64,000 nt of DNA. It comes from an uncultured Lachnospiraceae bacterium (GTDB lineage: Bacteria > Bacillota > Clostridia > Lachnospirales > Lachnospiraceae). Each line of letters starts with the position of its first letter. Position 1 is the first letter of the stretch. The translations under genes were made by a program, and so were the position numbers. The notes beneath the pieces were generated by a model. That model saw only the letters and a program-made list of their open reading frames with translations, searched no databases and had not been told where the DNA came from. Positions 8,143 through 18,637 of the stretch are shown in pieces. The stretch covers positions 57,180 to 121,179 of the forward strand of contig CANRWO010000002.1 of NCBI GenBank assembly GCA_947643615.1, given 5' to 3'.

Positions 8143-11100
8143 TTATTTCTGCTTCTTATTCCGGTAGAACTTTACTCCGAAAACCGCCGCAACACCTGCC
8201 ACACAAACTGCCAACAGGATGATCCATATCCAGGCGTTCATCTGATCGCCGGTCTTGGAAGATGAACCCAGTACGGACTGTCCGCCCTGGTCATCGTCCG
8301 ATTCATCTGTTTCCACAAGTACATCCTTATAGGACAGCGCATATATGGAGAATTTATCCGTTGCAATGGTAATCGTGGTGCTGTCGTTATCTTGATCCTT
8401 CAAAACATCTACCAGCACAGTTTCATTTCCGTTACCATCCCGCGTCACATGAGTCCTTACCATATAGAACTCTCTCTCATAACCTGCCTCAGCCGTCCGG
8501 TATTCCTCCGGAATCGTAATGATCATGGGAATCTCCGTTCTGGCCTCTGTGATGGGTTCAGGAGCTTCGTCATTAATGTACTTCAAAAGTTCAATATCCA
8601 GCTTCGTCACTACGGTTAATCCGTTTTGGCTCAGCTTCTCGTTCAGCAGTGTCAGAACAGAACTGCTGATTGCCGCATCCTCCACGCTGCTTGCCGCTAA
8701 AGCCAGCCTGATATCCGCACCGGCTATCAGTTTCTGCAGATCTTCCTCACTCAGGATTGCCCGAATCTGTTCGTCAGTGAGTTCAGGAACATGGATGCTG
8801 GGTACATTTGCAGATGCCTCCACGTCCATGGTAACCTTTTTCGTCAGGATCAATTTGCACACAATCGGCTCACTCCAGCCGTCCACGGTGAGAATAATAT
8901 CATACACACCGGCCTGGTCAGGCTGTACCTTACTTACATCCCATGTAGCCGCAGCTTTACCTGTAGTACCGTCCGCGTAGGTTACATCAATTGTTGCAGG
9001 CAGTTTCGCAAGAATTTCTTCTATGCTCATTCCTGTGTTGAGCCTGATATCATCGGGCTTAACCACACCTGTCACAACTTCGCCAGTCGCTTTCTTCTCA
9101 AGAGCTGCCTGCGCTGCTTGCAATGCTGCTCTGGCCTCGTCTCTTTCCTGGTTGGTTGCATCTGCCTTATCCAACACTGCCTGTGCCGCTTCCAGCTTCT
9201 CAACCAGCAATGCCCAGGATTCTTCCGTATAAAGCGCTTTATCAGGTTCCAGGGCTTTAGCCGCCGCAATGGCTTTCTTCAAAGCATCCTTGCTTAACTT
9301 ATCAGCCGCATTTGGATCTACTTTCAGCGCTGCCTGTGCTTCTGTCAATGCCTTGGTGGCAGCCTCTACCTCTTCGCCGCTGGGATATACGTTATCATAA
9401 ACAGCCTTTGCATTGTTCAATGCTGTCTGGAACGCTGCCCAGCTGTCCTCTGTATAAAGCAACTCACTGTCAGCCAGCACGTCCGCACTGTCTATAGCCG
9501 CCTTCAGAGCCGTCTTATCCGCTTCGATCAAACGTATTATGATAGCAGGCAGTCTGCAATAATGAACGGTTGTATTCGGGAATTCGAATGTCATCTGGCC
9601 GTCTTTTAATTCTACCTGTACCGTTTTTGTTGCGTATGTTCCTGCCGTATTACCTACATTCGCAGTAACTCCTTCCACAACTGACTTAACGTCACTCTTA
9701 CTACTGGAACCGCTGACAACCTCTACCTCATACTTTCCGTTGGGCAGATCCACCGCGAAAATATGTCCATCAGGGATCATGAAATCATTATAAACCGTTT
9801 TGGGCAGTATACCTGCCATTGTATATTCTTCCCAACGTCCTTCCACTACAGCAGTTCCGTCTAAGAAACCATAACCTTTCTCAGCATTGTAGTCTATTCC
9901 CAGTTCTGCCGCTGTTTTCTTGCCTGCCTTCACGTTTACAGTAAAGCCGGTCCAACCCTCTGTCTCATCTTTCTTGTTAATGCCGAAATCGAATTTGTAG
10001 ACAGACCTGTATGTGACCTTAATTTCCGCAGTCACTTCTTCGTCGAACCCTTCCACCGTTCCGGTGATGGTATAGGTGCCGATTGCACTGGTGTCAATAG
10101 CACTGACACTGTCCGCATTCCATTTCACCGCAACCTCCTTGGGATCTCCCTGGGCATAGTTAGCCAGGATAGTCGTGGGAAGCTGTGCACTCACATTGTC
10201 GGAGAGGTAAATCACTTCCCCGGAGGCCGTAGGAACACTGGCAATATAGTTCTCCGTAACCAATACCTTAATGGTCACCTTGTCTGATGTACCCTCTACC
10301 GTACCTTCCACTGTGTATGTACCCAAAGTGTCTGTATCCAGAGTAGAGGTATCCCATGTAACTTTCTTTTTCGTCGTAGTGGTATTCAGCCACTCAATCA
10401 CAACTTCTGTAGGTAATTCAGCCGGGAATCCTATCACAGACCTCATATCTTCAAAAGGAACATACCCTTTTACTGCGTTGGGCGCTACCGTTACATGCAG
10501 GGGAATGGGATCCGGCCAACCTTTGATTCTGCCGGTCACATCATATTCGCCCTCTTTCATAATATCCAGCGTACCCGTATTCCAAGTGATCTGATAGTCC
10601 TTTTTCTCTCCGGCCTCTGTGGTAACCTCAATGGTCTGGGGCAGTAGGCTGGCTACTGTCTCACCCTTTTCAATCGGTGTCCCCACATAGAGCGTTACAG
10701 GATCCATAGCAGGCACTTCACTAAGCTTATCCGCCGTTTCAATATCCAAAGGCCTGGACATAAAGGAAGTCTTGCCGTCCACAATGGCCGCTACCTTATA
10801 AGAGTATGCCGTCACCGGAGCCAGTCCCGTATCTTTATATACATATGTGGTCACACCAGGCTCATTGCCGCCACCTGTAGGAGGCACCTGAACTTCCTTT
10901 TCCGTGTAGATCTCAATGTTGTCGGTAAATACACCGCCATAGCTCTTTGCACCTGCCATAAAAATGTACTCAAGTGACGTAACATTATTCACAAAGTTGA
11001 CATCTCCGGAATACACTTGGCTGCCGTCACTGATCCGGGTCATGGTAAGTCCTATGGTCTGGGCGGAAAAGTCAAGCTCAGCAACCACTCTCAGCCATCC

Positions 11101-14100
11101 TGTAGTATCTCTGTTTAGACCGCCTTTTCCTGAAGATTCCCCGTTTGCCGTTCCATTATTCACATTTGCTGCTGCAGTAATATCCTGGCCGTTGACTGTA
11201 ATGGTATTCCAATAGCCGTTGGCTGTGGATGAACCTACTATGGTGAGAATTTGCTGATCCCCTGAAATCCAGTTGGTTGTGCATTTTCCCCCAAGTAATG
11301 CGTAACTGGAACTCTTCCCTCCAGCACATGCATCCATTTTAAGGTCAAAGGCAACCGTCACATTTTCATTAATTCCCAATGGAGTTGTAAGCTGAGTTCC
11401 CGTATCTTTTCCACCAGAACCAACGCCGTAAACATGGTCACTTGCATTAGTATTCACTGTGGAAGTGTCTTTCTCCCAGTACTCCCAAGCACTGTTTCCA
11501 TCTGCAACCAGTTTAAAGGAATGACTGGTTCCTTCAAAGTCTTCCTCAAAAATCACTTCCTTCTTGATTTCAACAGTCCCATCACCGGGTTTTTCCGATT
11601 CACTGTAAATAGGTACTCTTTCAGTGATAACCAATGCATTCAACATTGCCCTTGAAGTTTCATCATTTTTAGCCGATATTTCAACCTGGCCAGCTTCTGT
11701 CAATGTCACTTCTACCGTCTTGTGAAGTCCTGGTACGGTATTGGTTTTAGTTACCTGACCTAAATCTTCTCCATTCACCCAAACATGGTTATTGTTATAA
11801 GCATTATTATTTTTAGCTGCTCCGGAATATACATCTACACGATAAGTTCCAGCAGGTAAGTCTACTTTAAAGGTCAACTCACCAAGTCTCCATGCCATAT
11901 CACCGCACACCGTAAATAAATCAGCATCTACACCATCTGTAAGATCTAAGGCCTGATTTACACCTGTTCCGGCATTAATACCATCTACAGCAACAAAACC
12001 ATATCCTGTACTACTGCTATATTCCTGATTTGCAATGACAGTAAAACTGTCTGCATTATTCGCTGCCCTATTACCAAAATCATATCTTCCGACTACATTA
12101 CCATCTTCCCATCCGATAATCTCCGGTTCTTCAGGATTAGTGTTTCCGCCGCTGCCGCCAGTACCGCCAGTGCTCTCCACCAGGTCGTCCAATCCCAGCG
12201 TGGCAATCTTTTCGTAACTGCCGTCACCGGTCTTGCGGTAAATCTCATAACCTGTGATTTCATGGCCGTACACACCGTCGTTAGCCTTTGTAAAGTTGAT
12301 CTCCGCATCCTCTGCGTTCACCACTCCTTCGGAAAGCTGTGCAGTCACAAGTCCCTCGGAAAGCAGATAGCTTAAGTTTGCGGGTTGGTTATAACCTACG
12401 TTCTGCCATGCAACGCCTTCCCTGTATGCCAGATTCTCCAGCAAGCAAGGCACCACATAATCTGTCTGGATCGTGGTAGTATACACACGCACTACATTGG
12501 AATCTCCGGAAGTCCTGGTGATAATTTCCTCACGCCAGTCACCCAGAATATCCGCTGCCAGTCCTACATTACCTTTGGTACCGTTGTTGGACCATATCTC
12601 CTCGGAATACAGCATTGTCTCCTGTTTGCTGTTCTCATAGTCCCACTTGGAGATAACCACACCTACAGGCATATAAGGCCCGGAATCAAATTTATGGTCC
12701 AGTACTTCGCTCAGCAGATCCCCGTCCCAGAAAATCGAGAAGTTGGACGCAGGAGTGCTGGTGGAAAGTGCAATCAGGTTATCCTTACCCTTGGAAGATG
12801 CAGAAAATACTACGCCCCTGGTAGAATCCCATGAAGGTTCGTCCTCGCCGCCTTCCGGTTTCCAGTTCGGGCCTGCGATTGACCACCACTCCGCACCTAC
12901 GGAAGTAGGATCGATGTCCGCTGCCACGCCACGCCCGGTATCTCTTCCGGTCTGGTAACCCATCAGGACTTCTCCGGTCTCCGCGTCATGGATCTCCACA
13001 TCCCATTCTTTCATGTCTTCGTGTACCTGCATTACTTCCAGTCCGGGATTCCAGGGAATCCAGTCGGAAACATGCATGGCATCACCATGCTGCTGGAAGG
13101 TACACCATTTCACGCTTCCGTCGTGGTCAATGGCCAAAGAACCGTAAAGGATCTCATCCATGCCGTCATTGTCCACATCATTGACGCTCAGGCCATGGTT
13201 ACCCTGTGCTTCGTACTGGGAACCTGCCTCCTTGGTGTCGAACTTCCAGTAAATATCAATGGTATCGCCCACACCGTCGTTGTCCGTGTCTTTCATATAA
13301 TATGCGGTCAGGCATGTCCTGGTATAATAGCCTCGGCAGAATACCGCGAAGGGTGTCTCACCGTCCAGGTAAGCCGTAGCGGAAAGGAATCTGTCGATAC
13401 GGTTCCTGTACCCGTCGGAAGAATCCCCCCATGCGGTGGCATTACCGCCAAAAGGCTCATAAGGCACATCATCAGCTGCTTTGGTGCCGTCCTCACCATT
13501 GAAAATGGAGAAGAATTCGTGTCCCTCAGCAATGGGGATATAACCGCTGGTTGCCCGGTAATCACAATTCTGTGTACCATGGTTCACGGAAATGGTCAGT
13601 ACCGTATCATCCGCCGCACCTACATAACCTTCATATTTGTCGCTGTCTGCCCTCACAAGGCCGGCTGCCGTACCGTCCGTGCTCTTGTAGGAAGTGGTGC
13701 CGTCACCGGTCTTCACGGCGATCTCAGCCTTTCCGTCCCCATCGTAATCCCATACCTGGAACTGGGTGTAATGAGCGCCGGAACGGATGTTTACGCCCAA
13801 ATTGATTCTCCATAACAGGCTCACTTCCCCTGTAGCCCAGTTGATGTCATAGCCGTCCAGATAAGTATTTCCGGTATATCCGCCCCTGGAATTATCCTGG
13901 GCATTGGAGGGATACCATTTAACAATCAGTTCTAAAACGCCGTCCCCGTCCAGATCACCCACGGACATATCGTTCGCACTGAAATCGCAGGTAGTGCCAT
14001 CCGGCATTGTCTCGTTTGCCGGACAGAAGAGACGCAGATCCAGATACTGGTTGGACCAGCACTTGGTATCCACACTCTGAACGCCGATGGCGCCGTCGTT

Positions 14101-17100
14101 GCTGCCCACTACCTTAAATACGTCGTTTGCAGTGCCACCCTGGTATACCATATTGGTTACTTTCACACCGGTGGCAATAGGAGAACCGTTACAGTACACG
14201 TCAAAGGTAGTATTGAGATCCTTGCCGTTCATGTCGGATTCAAAAGCTCTCCAGCTCAGGTACACGCCGCTTGTCAATTCCTGTCCGTCAGGGCCTGTCG
14301 CGGATACCAGGGTCTGGGCCCCTTTGCCGCCCGACAGATTAATTGCTACCAACGCTCTGTCACTGTAATTCTCTCTCCCGCCAGTGACAAAGCTGCCGGT
14401 TACGGGAGTCTTACAAACCTCGGATTTCTCTCCCTCTCCACCGGCATTGACTGCCGTCACCTTATAATAGTAAGGAATATTCGTAGCCACTGTATCATCC
14501 GTAAAGCTGGTTGTTTCAGAAGTACCCACCTTCACGAACTCTTTAAATCCTTTTTCACCTTCCGCCTTGTCCGAGCGGTACACATTGTAAAGGATCACGT
14601 TATAAGTCTTTCCGTCATTAGTGCCTGTAACAGGACCCACGGAATCCCACTCAATGGTAACAGACCTCTGCAGATCCGTTACACCTTCCGCAGGATCCGT
14701 ACATCTCACATTCTGAGGCGCCCCAGGCGCAGGTACGCCCTCCAGCACCGCTTTAATGGTACAGATCTCACTGGGAGCAGACTCACCAATGGGAGTGATA
14801 CAAGTCATATAATACTGGTAAGTATCGCCCAGACGCACGGACTGTGCCCTGCAGCCAAGCTGGTCGTCCTTATCCTGCTGCACGGTAAAGCTCTTTACCA
14901 GTGCAAAGTCCTTATCCGTAGTACCCTTCCTGTAGACGTTATAAGAAGTTGCCTCATCCACGCCTGTAAAATTCAACTGGAATGTATAGTTGCTTCCCTG
15001 TACCACAGGCTCGAACGCGGTAAGTCCCGTAGGCGCCGCCAGAACCTGGGTCACGGTAAGTCCCGTCATATACCCGTCATTGCCGATGGTCAGCTTCCCG
15101 TCCGTCACCCGGACAGTTGCGGTCAGGCTGCCAATGGACTGTTTAGCGGACACCGTTCCTATGGAAGCGCCCTCCGCCGTAAAGTTGGACTTTATGGTAG
15201 AACCGCCTTTGATCAGGTCAGCGGCATATAACGTCACTTCATAGTCGCCGTTTGGTACTTTCACCTCAAATACACTGTTGCCCAGTACGAAGTCCCTTCC
15301 CATTTCCCCGAGAATACCGGTACTATCGGGAACTTCAGCGACTTCACCTCTGTCACGTCCGTTGCCGGGCGCAACCGTAAAACCATAACCCTTGGTATCG
15401 TCGTAGGCCTGTTTCTCGCCAACGCCGGTCCAACCCGCCAATGTAGGAGAATTTCCGTAATTAAAGTCAAACTTATACCCTGCCGCCTTGGTCTTTACCG
15501 TCACCTTATCGGAAAACTCTCCCAAACCTTTCTCGTTAAAGCCACGCACGGCATATACATAAGTCACGCCGGACTCACAACCGCTGTCGGTGTAACCTGC
15601 TTTGGAAGAAACGGAATACTTCTCCGCCGTGGAAAAGTCCACGTTATCGGCAGTCTCTCCCGCCGCCAAAGCCTTGCGGTATATATAATATAACTCGGCG
15701 CCTTCCACCGCATCCCACCCAAGGGTAACGCTGGAAGCACCCACTGTCACGCTCTTAAATCCGGTAACTTTACCCGGTACATTATCAGGAATCTTCATTA
15801 CCACTTTGGAGGCCAGGTCACTCAACTCACTGTTGTCCTGAATACCCTGAGCCACACACTGGGCAAACTTGTAAGCGCCATACCACTGTAAATGTGTGGA
15901 GTCATTGGCTCCGCCTGCCCAGGCGCCGGCATACTCTCCTGCTTCCACCATCAAAAACAGGGATTTCGCGCCGTCTTTACCAAAGGAATTACACAATGCA
16001 ACGGAACGAGCCGTCAGGTCGATCACAGGAACGCCCTGCTGAGGCCCCATAGTCCGCATTACATTTCCGTATTCCTCGAAATTGCCCACAAAGGATTGAT
16101 CCTTATCAGAATAGCTGTATCTTGCCACCGGCGTCACCAGCACGGGAATAGCCCCACGCTGCCTTGCGCCGTCTATGTAATACTGGATCCACTGGCCGAA
16201 GTCAGCGGGAGATACATATCGGTTAGGCCTTGCCTTAGTGGCATCATTATGCCCCCATTGTACGAACAGATAATCTCCCGGCCGGATATCCTCCAACAGA
16301 TCCTCCAGCTTGCCTTCCTCCACAAAGGACTTGGAAGAACGTCCTCCAATGGCGCGGTTTTCTACAATCACATTATCTGCTTCATAAACCCTTGCCTGGC
16401 TGTATCCGCAGTCCGTTGCCGGCCGCTCCTGCACTTCGCCGCCGAAGAACAGGGCCAGGGTCTCACCCCATCCTGTCTGAGGATCATAGTAATCCTCATA
16501 GGTCTGTACCGTAGAATCGGAAGCCAGGTAAACAGTAGGCTTCTGACCCACAGCATTGGTGGCAAGCCTGGTAATTTTAACGTTAGAAACATAAACGGTT
16601 TGTGCCCCCCCCGTTTGGGTTTCTGCAAGGAATTTTAAACTCAGCTCACCATCAACTACCACTGTAGTGAATTCTTTTGTGACCGTTGCCCCCGGAGCCA
16701 CTTCAAACCCACTTGCTTTGTCAAAAAGCTTGGTCACATCCTCCGCCTCAAGGTATGCGGTATACGCCGTATCCGTAGGGTTCGTCAAGGTCACCTGCAC
16801 TTGATAATCCGCGTTTGCCACGGCCATGTCAAAGCTGGAAGTTTCCTCATAAGTATAGGTTCCCTGGCCGGTGGATTCGGTCTCCGTCCACACCCTGCTG
16901 GTAATGGCCAGACAGCCGTTTCCCGCCTGTACATAAGACGTTCCCGGAGTTTTCGTCCTTTCCCTGGGATAATACACTCCGTCAACCCATCCCTGCGCCT
17001 CCGACCATGTAAGGTCATAGAACCCCTTGGTTCCGTCATAGGCGGAAGCAGTAATATCCGTTCCGAAATTCAGATTTGCCACCAGCTCATCCGTAACAAA

Positions 17101-17436
17101 GCTGGTGTAATCCCCCTCCCTTGCAGCAGCAAATATCGCTGCAAGCACATCCGCATCCGACTGGGAAACCGTCTGCATTGCAAAACTATCCACATCTGCA
17201 TTTACAGCGTCCGCACTTGCTGCATCTGCATTTGTGTTGTCCGCATCTGCAGCGTTTGTTCTTGCAGGATCTGCATCATCCGCTGCGCCTTCGTTTTCCA
17301 AGCCGGAAGTCACGCCATCCAACTCCGCAGCATACGCCAGGTTTCCGTCCTGAATGCCGCCGGCCAACATGGCCGCGCACAAGGCAATTGCCATAGCTTT
17401 GCTGGAAATGGATGTACGCTTTGTCCATCTCTTCAT
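8143..17436 (-). CDS. Giant cell-surface rhamnogalacturonan esterase/lyase (SGNH + PL11)
   Basis: 3097 aa, apparently exported and wall-anchored. Order: signal peptide 1-37; Ala/Asp-rich linker 40-85; beta-rich module about 117-292; SGNH esterase of rhamnogalacturonan acetylesterase type 299-540 (D307-S308, GGRS 364-367, WGHND 394-398, D512 and H515); FN3 about 555-650; binding-like module 654-798; two FN3 domains to about 1012; family 11 rhamnogalacturonan lyase about 1013-1700 with acidic calcium-type repeats (DLDGDG, DYDGDG, DVDNDG); FN3 interrupted by two modules 1705-2237; three Ig-like repeats to about 2476; binding-like module 2479-2638; two FIVAR helical repeats 2642-2781; another Ig-like repeat; TM anchor about 3068-3088 and basic tail. 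The start is 17436 (AGGAGG before it), not 17550. It would deacetylate and cut rhamnogalacturonan I of pectin. A sortase B gene lies upstream. Confidence 0.88.
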   Translation of the reverse strand: MKRWTKRTSISSKAMAIALCAAMLAGGIQDGNLAYAAELDGVTSGLENEGAADDADPARTNAADADNTNADAASADAVNADVDSFAMQTVSQSDADVLAAIFAAAREGDYTSFVTDELVANLNFGTDITASAYDGTKGFYDLTWSEAQGWVDGVYYPRERTKTPGTSYVQAGNGCLAITSRVWTETESTGQGTYTYEETSSFDMAVANADYQVQVTLTNPTDTAYTAYLEAEDVTKLFDKASGFEVAPGATVTKEFTTVVVDGELSLKFLAETQTGGAQTVYVSNVKITRLATNAVGQKPTVYLASDSTVQTYEDYYDPQTGWGETLALFFGGEVQERPATDCGYSQARVYEADNVIVENRAIGGRSSKSFVEEGKLEDLLEDIRPGDYLFVQWGHNDATKARPNRYVSPADFGQWIQYYIDGARQRGAIPVLVTPVARYSYSDKDQSFVGNFEEYGNVMRTMGPQQGVPVIDLTARSVALCNSFGKDGAKSLFLMVEAGEYAGAWAGGANDSTHLQWYGAYKFAQCVAQGIQDNSELSDLASKVVMKIPDNVPGKVTGFKSVTVGASSVTLGWDAVEGAELYYIYRKALAAGETADNVDFSTAEKYSVSSKAGYTDSGCESGVTYVYAVRGFNEKGLGEFSDKVTVKTKAAGYKFDFNYGNSPTLAGWTGVGEKQAYDDTKGYGFTVAPGNGRDRGEVAEVPDSTGILGEMGRDFVLGNSVFEVKVPNGDYEVTLYAADLIKGGSTIKSNFTAEGASIGTVSAKQSIGSLTATVRVTDGKLTIGNDGYMTGLTVTQVLAAPTGLTAFEPVVQGSNYTFQLNFTGVDEATSYNVYRKGTTDKDFALVKSFTVQQDKDDQLGCRAQSVRLGDTYQYYMTCITPIGESAPSEICTIKAVLEGVPAPGAPQNVRCTDPAEGVTDLQRSVTIEWDSVGPVTGTNDGKTYNVILYNVYRSDKAEGEKGFKEFVKVGTSETTSFTDDTVATNIPYYYKVTAVNAGGEGEKSEVCKTPVTGSFVTGGRENYSDRALVAINLSGGKGAQTLVSATGPDGQELTSGVYLSWRAFESDMNGKDLNTTFDVYCNGSPIATGVKVTNMVYQGGTANDVFKVVGSNDGAIGVQSVDTKCWSNQYLDLRLFCPANETMPDGTTCDFSANDMSVGDLDGDGVLELIVKWYPSNAQDNSRGGYTGNTYLDGYDINWATGEVSLLWRINLGVNIRSGAHYTQFQVWDYDGDGKAEIAVKTGDGTTSYKSTDGTAAGLVRADSDKYEGYVGAADDTVLTISVNHGTQNCDYRATSGYIPIAEGHEFFSIFNGEDGTKAADDVPYEPFGGNATAWGDSSDGYRNRIDRFLSATAYLDGETPFAVFCRGYYTRTCLTAYYMKDTDNDGVGDTIDIYWKFDTKEAGSQYEAQGNHGLSVNDVDNDGMDEILYGSLAIDHDGSVKWCTFQQHGDAMHVSDWIPWNPGLEVMQVHEDMKEWDVEIHDAETGEVLMGYQTGRDTGRGVAADIDPTSVGAEWWSIAGPNWKPEGGEDEPSWDSTRGVVFSASSKGKDNLIALSTSTPASNFSIFWDGDLLSEVLDHKFDSGPYMPVGVVISKWDYENSKQETMLYSEEIWSNNGTKGNVGLAADILGDWREEIITRTSGDSNVVRVYTTTIQTDYVVPCLLENLAYREGVAWQNVGYNQPANLSYLLSEGLVTAQLSEGVVNAEDAEINFTKANDGVYGHEITGYEIYRKTGDGSYEKIATLGLDDLVESTGGTGGSGGNTNPEEPEIIGWEDGNVVGRYDFGNRAANNADSFTVIANQEYSSSTGYGFVAVDGINAGTGVNQALDLTDGVDADLFTVCGDMAWRLGELTFKVDLPAGTYRVDVYSGAAKNNNAYNNNHVWVNGEDLGQVTKTNTVPGLHKTVEVTLTEAGQVEISAKNDETSRAMLNALVITERVPIYSESEKPGDGTVEIKKEVIFEEDFEGTSHSFKLVADGNSAWEYWEKDTSTVNTNASDHVYGVGSGGKDTGTQLTTPLGINENVTVAFDLKMDACAGGKSSSYALLGGKCTTNWISGDQQILTIVGSSTANGYWNTITVNGQDITAAANVNNGTANGESSGKGGLNRDTTGWLRVVAELDFSAQTIGLTMTRISDGSQVYSGDVNFVNNVTSLEYIFMAGAKSYGGVFTDNIEIYTEKEVQVPPTGGGNEPGVTTYVYKDTGLAPVTAYSYKVAAIVDGKTSFMSRPLDIETADKLSEVPAMDPVTLYVGTPIEKGETVASLLPQTIEVTTEAGEKKDYQITWNTGTLDIMKEGEYDVTGRIKGWPDPIPLHVTVAPNAVKGYVPFEDMRSVIGFPAELPTEVVIEWLNTTTTKKKVTWDTSTLDTDTLGTYTVEGTVEGTSDKVTIKVLVTENYIASVPTASGEVIYLSDNVSAQLPTTILANYAQGDPKEVAVKWNADSVSAIDTSAIGTYTITGTVEGFDEEVTAEIKVTYRSVYKFDFGINKKDETEGWTGFTVNVKAGKKTAAELGIDYNAEKGYGFLDGTAVVEGRWEEYTMAGILPKTVYNDFMIPDGHIFAVDLPNGKYEVEVVSGSSSKSDVKSVVEGVTANVGNTAGTYATKTVQVELKDGQMTFEFPNTTVHYCRLPAIIIRLIEADKTALKAAIDSADVLADSELLYTEDSWAAFQTALNNAKAVYDNVYPSGEEVEAATKALTEAQAALKVDPNAADKLSKDALKKAIAAAKALEPDKALYTEESWALLVEKLEAAQAVLDKADATNQERDEARAALQAAQAALEKKATGEVVTGVVKPDDIRLNTGMSIEEILAKLPATIDVTYADGTTGKAAATWDVSKVQPDQAGVYDIILTVDGWSEPIVCKLILTKKVTMDVEASANVPSIHVPELTDEQIRAILSEEDLQKLIAGADIRLALAASSVEDAAISSSVLTLLNEKLSQNGLTVVTKLDIELLKYINDEAPEPITEARTEIPMIITIPEEYRTAEAGYEREFYMVRTHVTRDGNGNETVLVDVLKDQDNDSTTITIATDKFSIYALSYKDVLVETDESDDDQGGQSVLGSSSKTGDQMNAWIWIILLAVCVAGVAAVFGVKFYRNKKQK

Positions 17437-17558
17437 GCTAAATACCTCCTCATTGTTTCTGGCACGGAGCACGCTGCCCCGTCCCATGTATGTATGAACA
17501 TAAGAAGCCGCTAAAAAGCCGGCTCCGCCATACACTTTCCCCATGTACAATTGAATTT

Positions 17559-17588
17559 ATTATAGCAATCTAAAATGTCCTTTGTCAA
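17559..17588 (-). promoter_or_regulatory. Promoter of the giant surface-protein gene
   Basis: On the minus strand a consensus -35 TTGACA (17588-17583) and -10 TATAAT (17564-17559) lie 18 bp apart. Transcription would start near 17552, leaving a leader of about 115 nt that contains a GAGCCG/CGGCTTC hairpin. The giant gene can therefore be transcribed separately from the upstream sortase gene. Confidence 0.75.
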
Positions 17589-17673
17589 CGAAACATAACG
17601 CATATAGAGACGAATATAGAGCAATTTCGACCATCTGTATTCAATGAGGTAAGTAGGTTATTATTACCCAGGA

Positions 17674-18513
17674 TTATTCTTCCTCTCTTAAGATTCCCAG
17701 TACCATAAAACGGGCATCACTGTACTCATAGCTGCAGGTGGCAAGGGTGAGAATACGATCCTCCTCCCCGGGCATTACATCACTTTTAAAGGCACTTCGC
17801 TCTATCATCTTGTCCAACCATGAGCGATATTCCTCCCTGCTGGCATACTCGATCTGCCATGCGTCACTGTCCGCCTCTGTGACAAAACCTGCAAAGAGTT
17901 CTACTTTGTAGCTTTTCTCAGGAGTCGCCAGCCACAGGACGGGATGCGTGTCATAATAGGACTGATCCGCATATCCTGTCAGGCTGGCAAACATACTTCC
18001 GTTCCGCATATGATGCCCATGAATAATGCTGTTTGTACTGGAAAAGTCCGATTCATTCAGGCTGTCCATAAAAATACTGCCACATTTATTTTCTTTCCCG
18101 TCGAACATGTGGGTGAGATAAAACAGATTGTCATCTCCCTGTACAATTGGATAATTAATAGCGGTCCCGGGGCCGTATATCCAACCCACCACATCACTGT
18201 TCAATTTCCTAAGAGAATCAAAATCTACCTGAGGACTGCTGCCGTAATATACCTGCCCCGGCACGCCGGACACTTTCGTATCCGAGTCTGTTTTTCCGTC
18301 CCCGGTGTTACCCGGTTGGCCTCCTGTGGCATTCTGCCCGCCCTGAGGAAGGATATCCGGCTCCTCCGGCAGGAACGCATATGCCTGCAGAAAATCATAG
18401 GTATCGCTGCCTCCCTTGTATTCCCCCAGAATACGAAACAACGCTATGGCGGCCACGATCCCCGCAACACCCAACAATCCCAAAATTGCAATCTCCGTTT
18501 TTCTCCATTTCAT
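17674..18513 (-). CDS. Class B sortase
   Basis: 279 aa transpeptidase that links surface proteins to peptidoglycan. It has an N-terminal membrane anchor at about residues 8-28, a Gly/Asn-rich linker at about 55-85, and a sortase core at 95-276. Catalytic residues are visible: H167 in HGHHM, C260 in TLATC, and R268 eight residues later. The long insertion before the cysteine, containing a helix (EEYRSWLDKMIERS), is typical of SrtB. It lies directly upstream of the giant surface protein, which has a C-terminal sorting-like signal, so that protein is the probable substrate. The RBS is AAAGGG with long spacing. Confidence 0.92.
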   Translation of the reverse strand: MKWRKTEIAILGLLGVAGIVAAIALFRILGEYKGGSDTYDFLQAYAFLPEEPDILPQGGQNATGGQPGNTGDGKTDSDTKVSGVPGQVYYGSSPQVDFDSLRKLNSDVVGWIYGPGTAINYPIVQGDDNLFYLTHMFDGKENKCGSIFMDSLNESDFSSTNSIIHGHHMRNGSMFASLTGYADQSYYDTHPVLWLATPEKSYKVELFAGFVTEADSDAWQIEYASREEYRSWLDKMIERSAFKSDVMPGEEDRILTLATCSYEYSDARFMVLGILREEE

Positions 18514-18637
18514 TTGTCTTTACGTTCCCTTTCTGTTTTCTTCATGGTGAATTTGATTCCTTTTTGGTGATTTCCCATGATTTATAGCATTTACCATATT
18601 GAAAGAATACTACATCTTCTCTAAAATGTACATAAGC

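Noticed and set aside
12988..13815. A 275-codon open frame antisense to the giant surface protein
   Set aside because: It lies within the conserved PL11 region on the other strand. Composition is that of a shadow frame.
17437..17552. Possible riboswitch in the leader of the giant surface-protein gene
   Set aside because: A GAGCCG/CGGCTTC hairpin is present, but I could not match the conserved core of the cyclic di-GMP or any other aptamer.
8143..18513. Polysaccharide utilisation locus in the Bacteroidetes sense
   Set aside because: No SusC/SusD pair and no transporter for oligosaccharides next to the enzyme. The sortase points to a Gram-positive surface protein.
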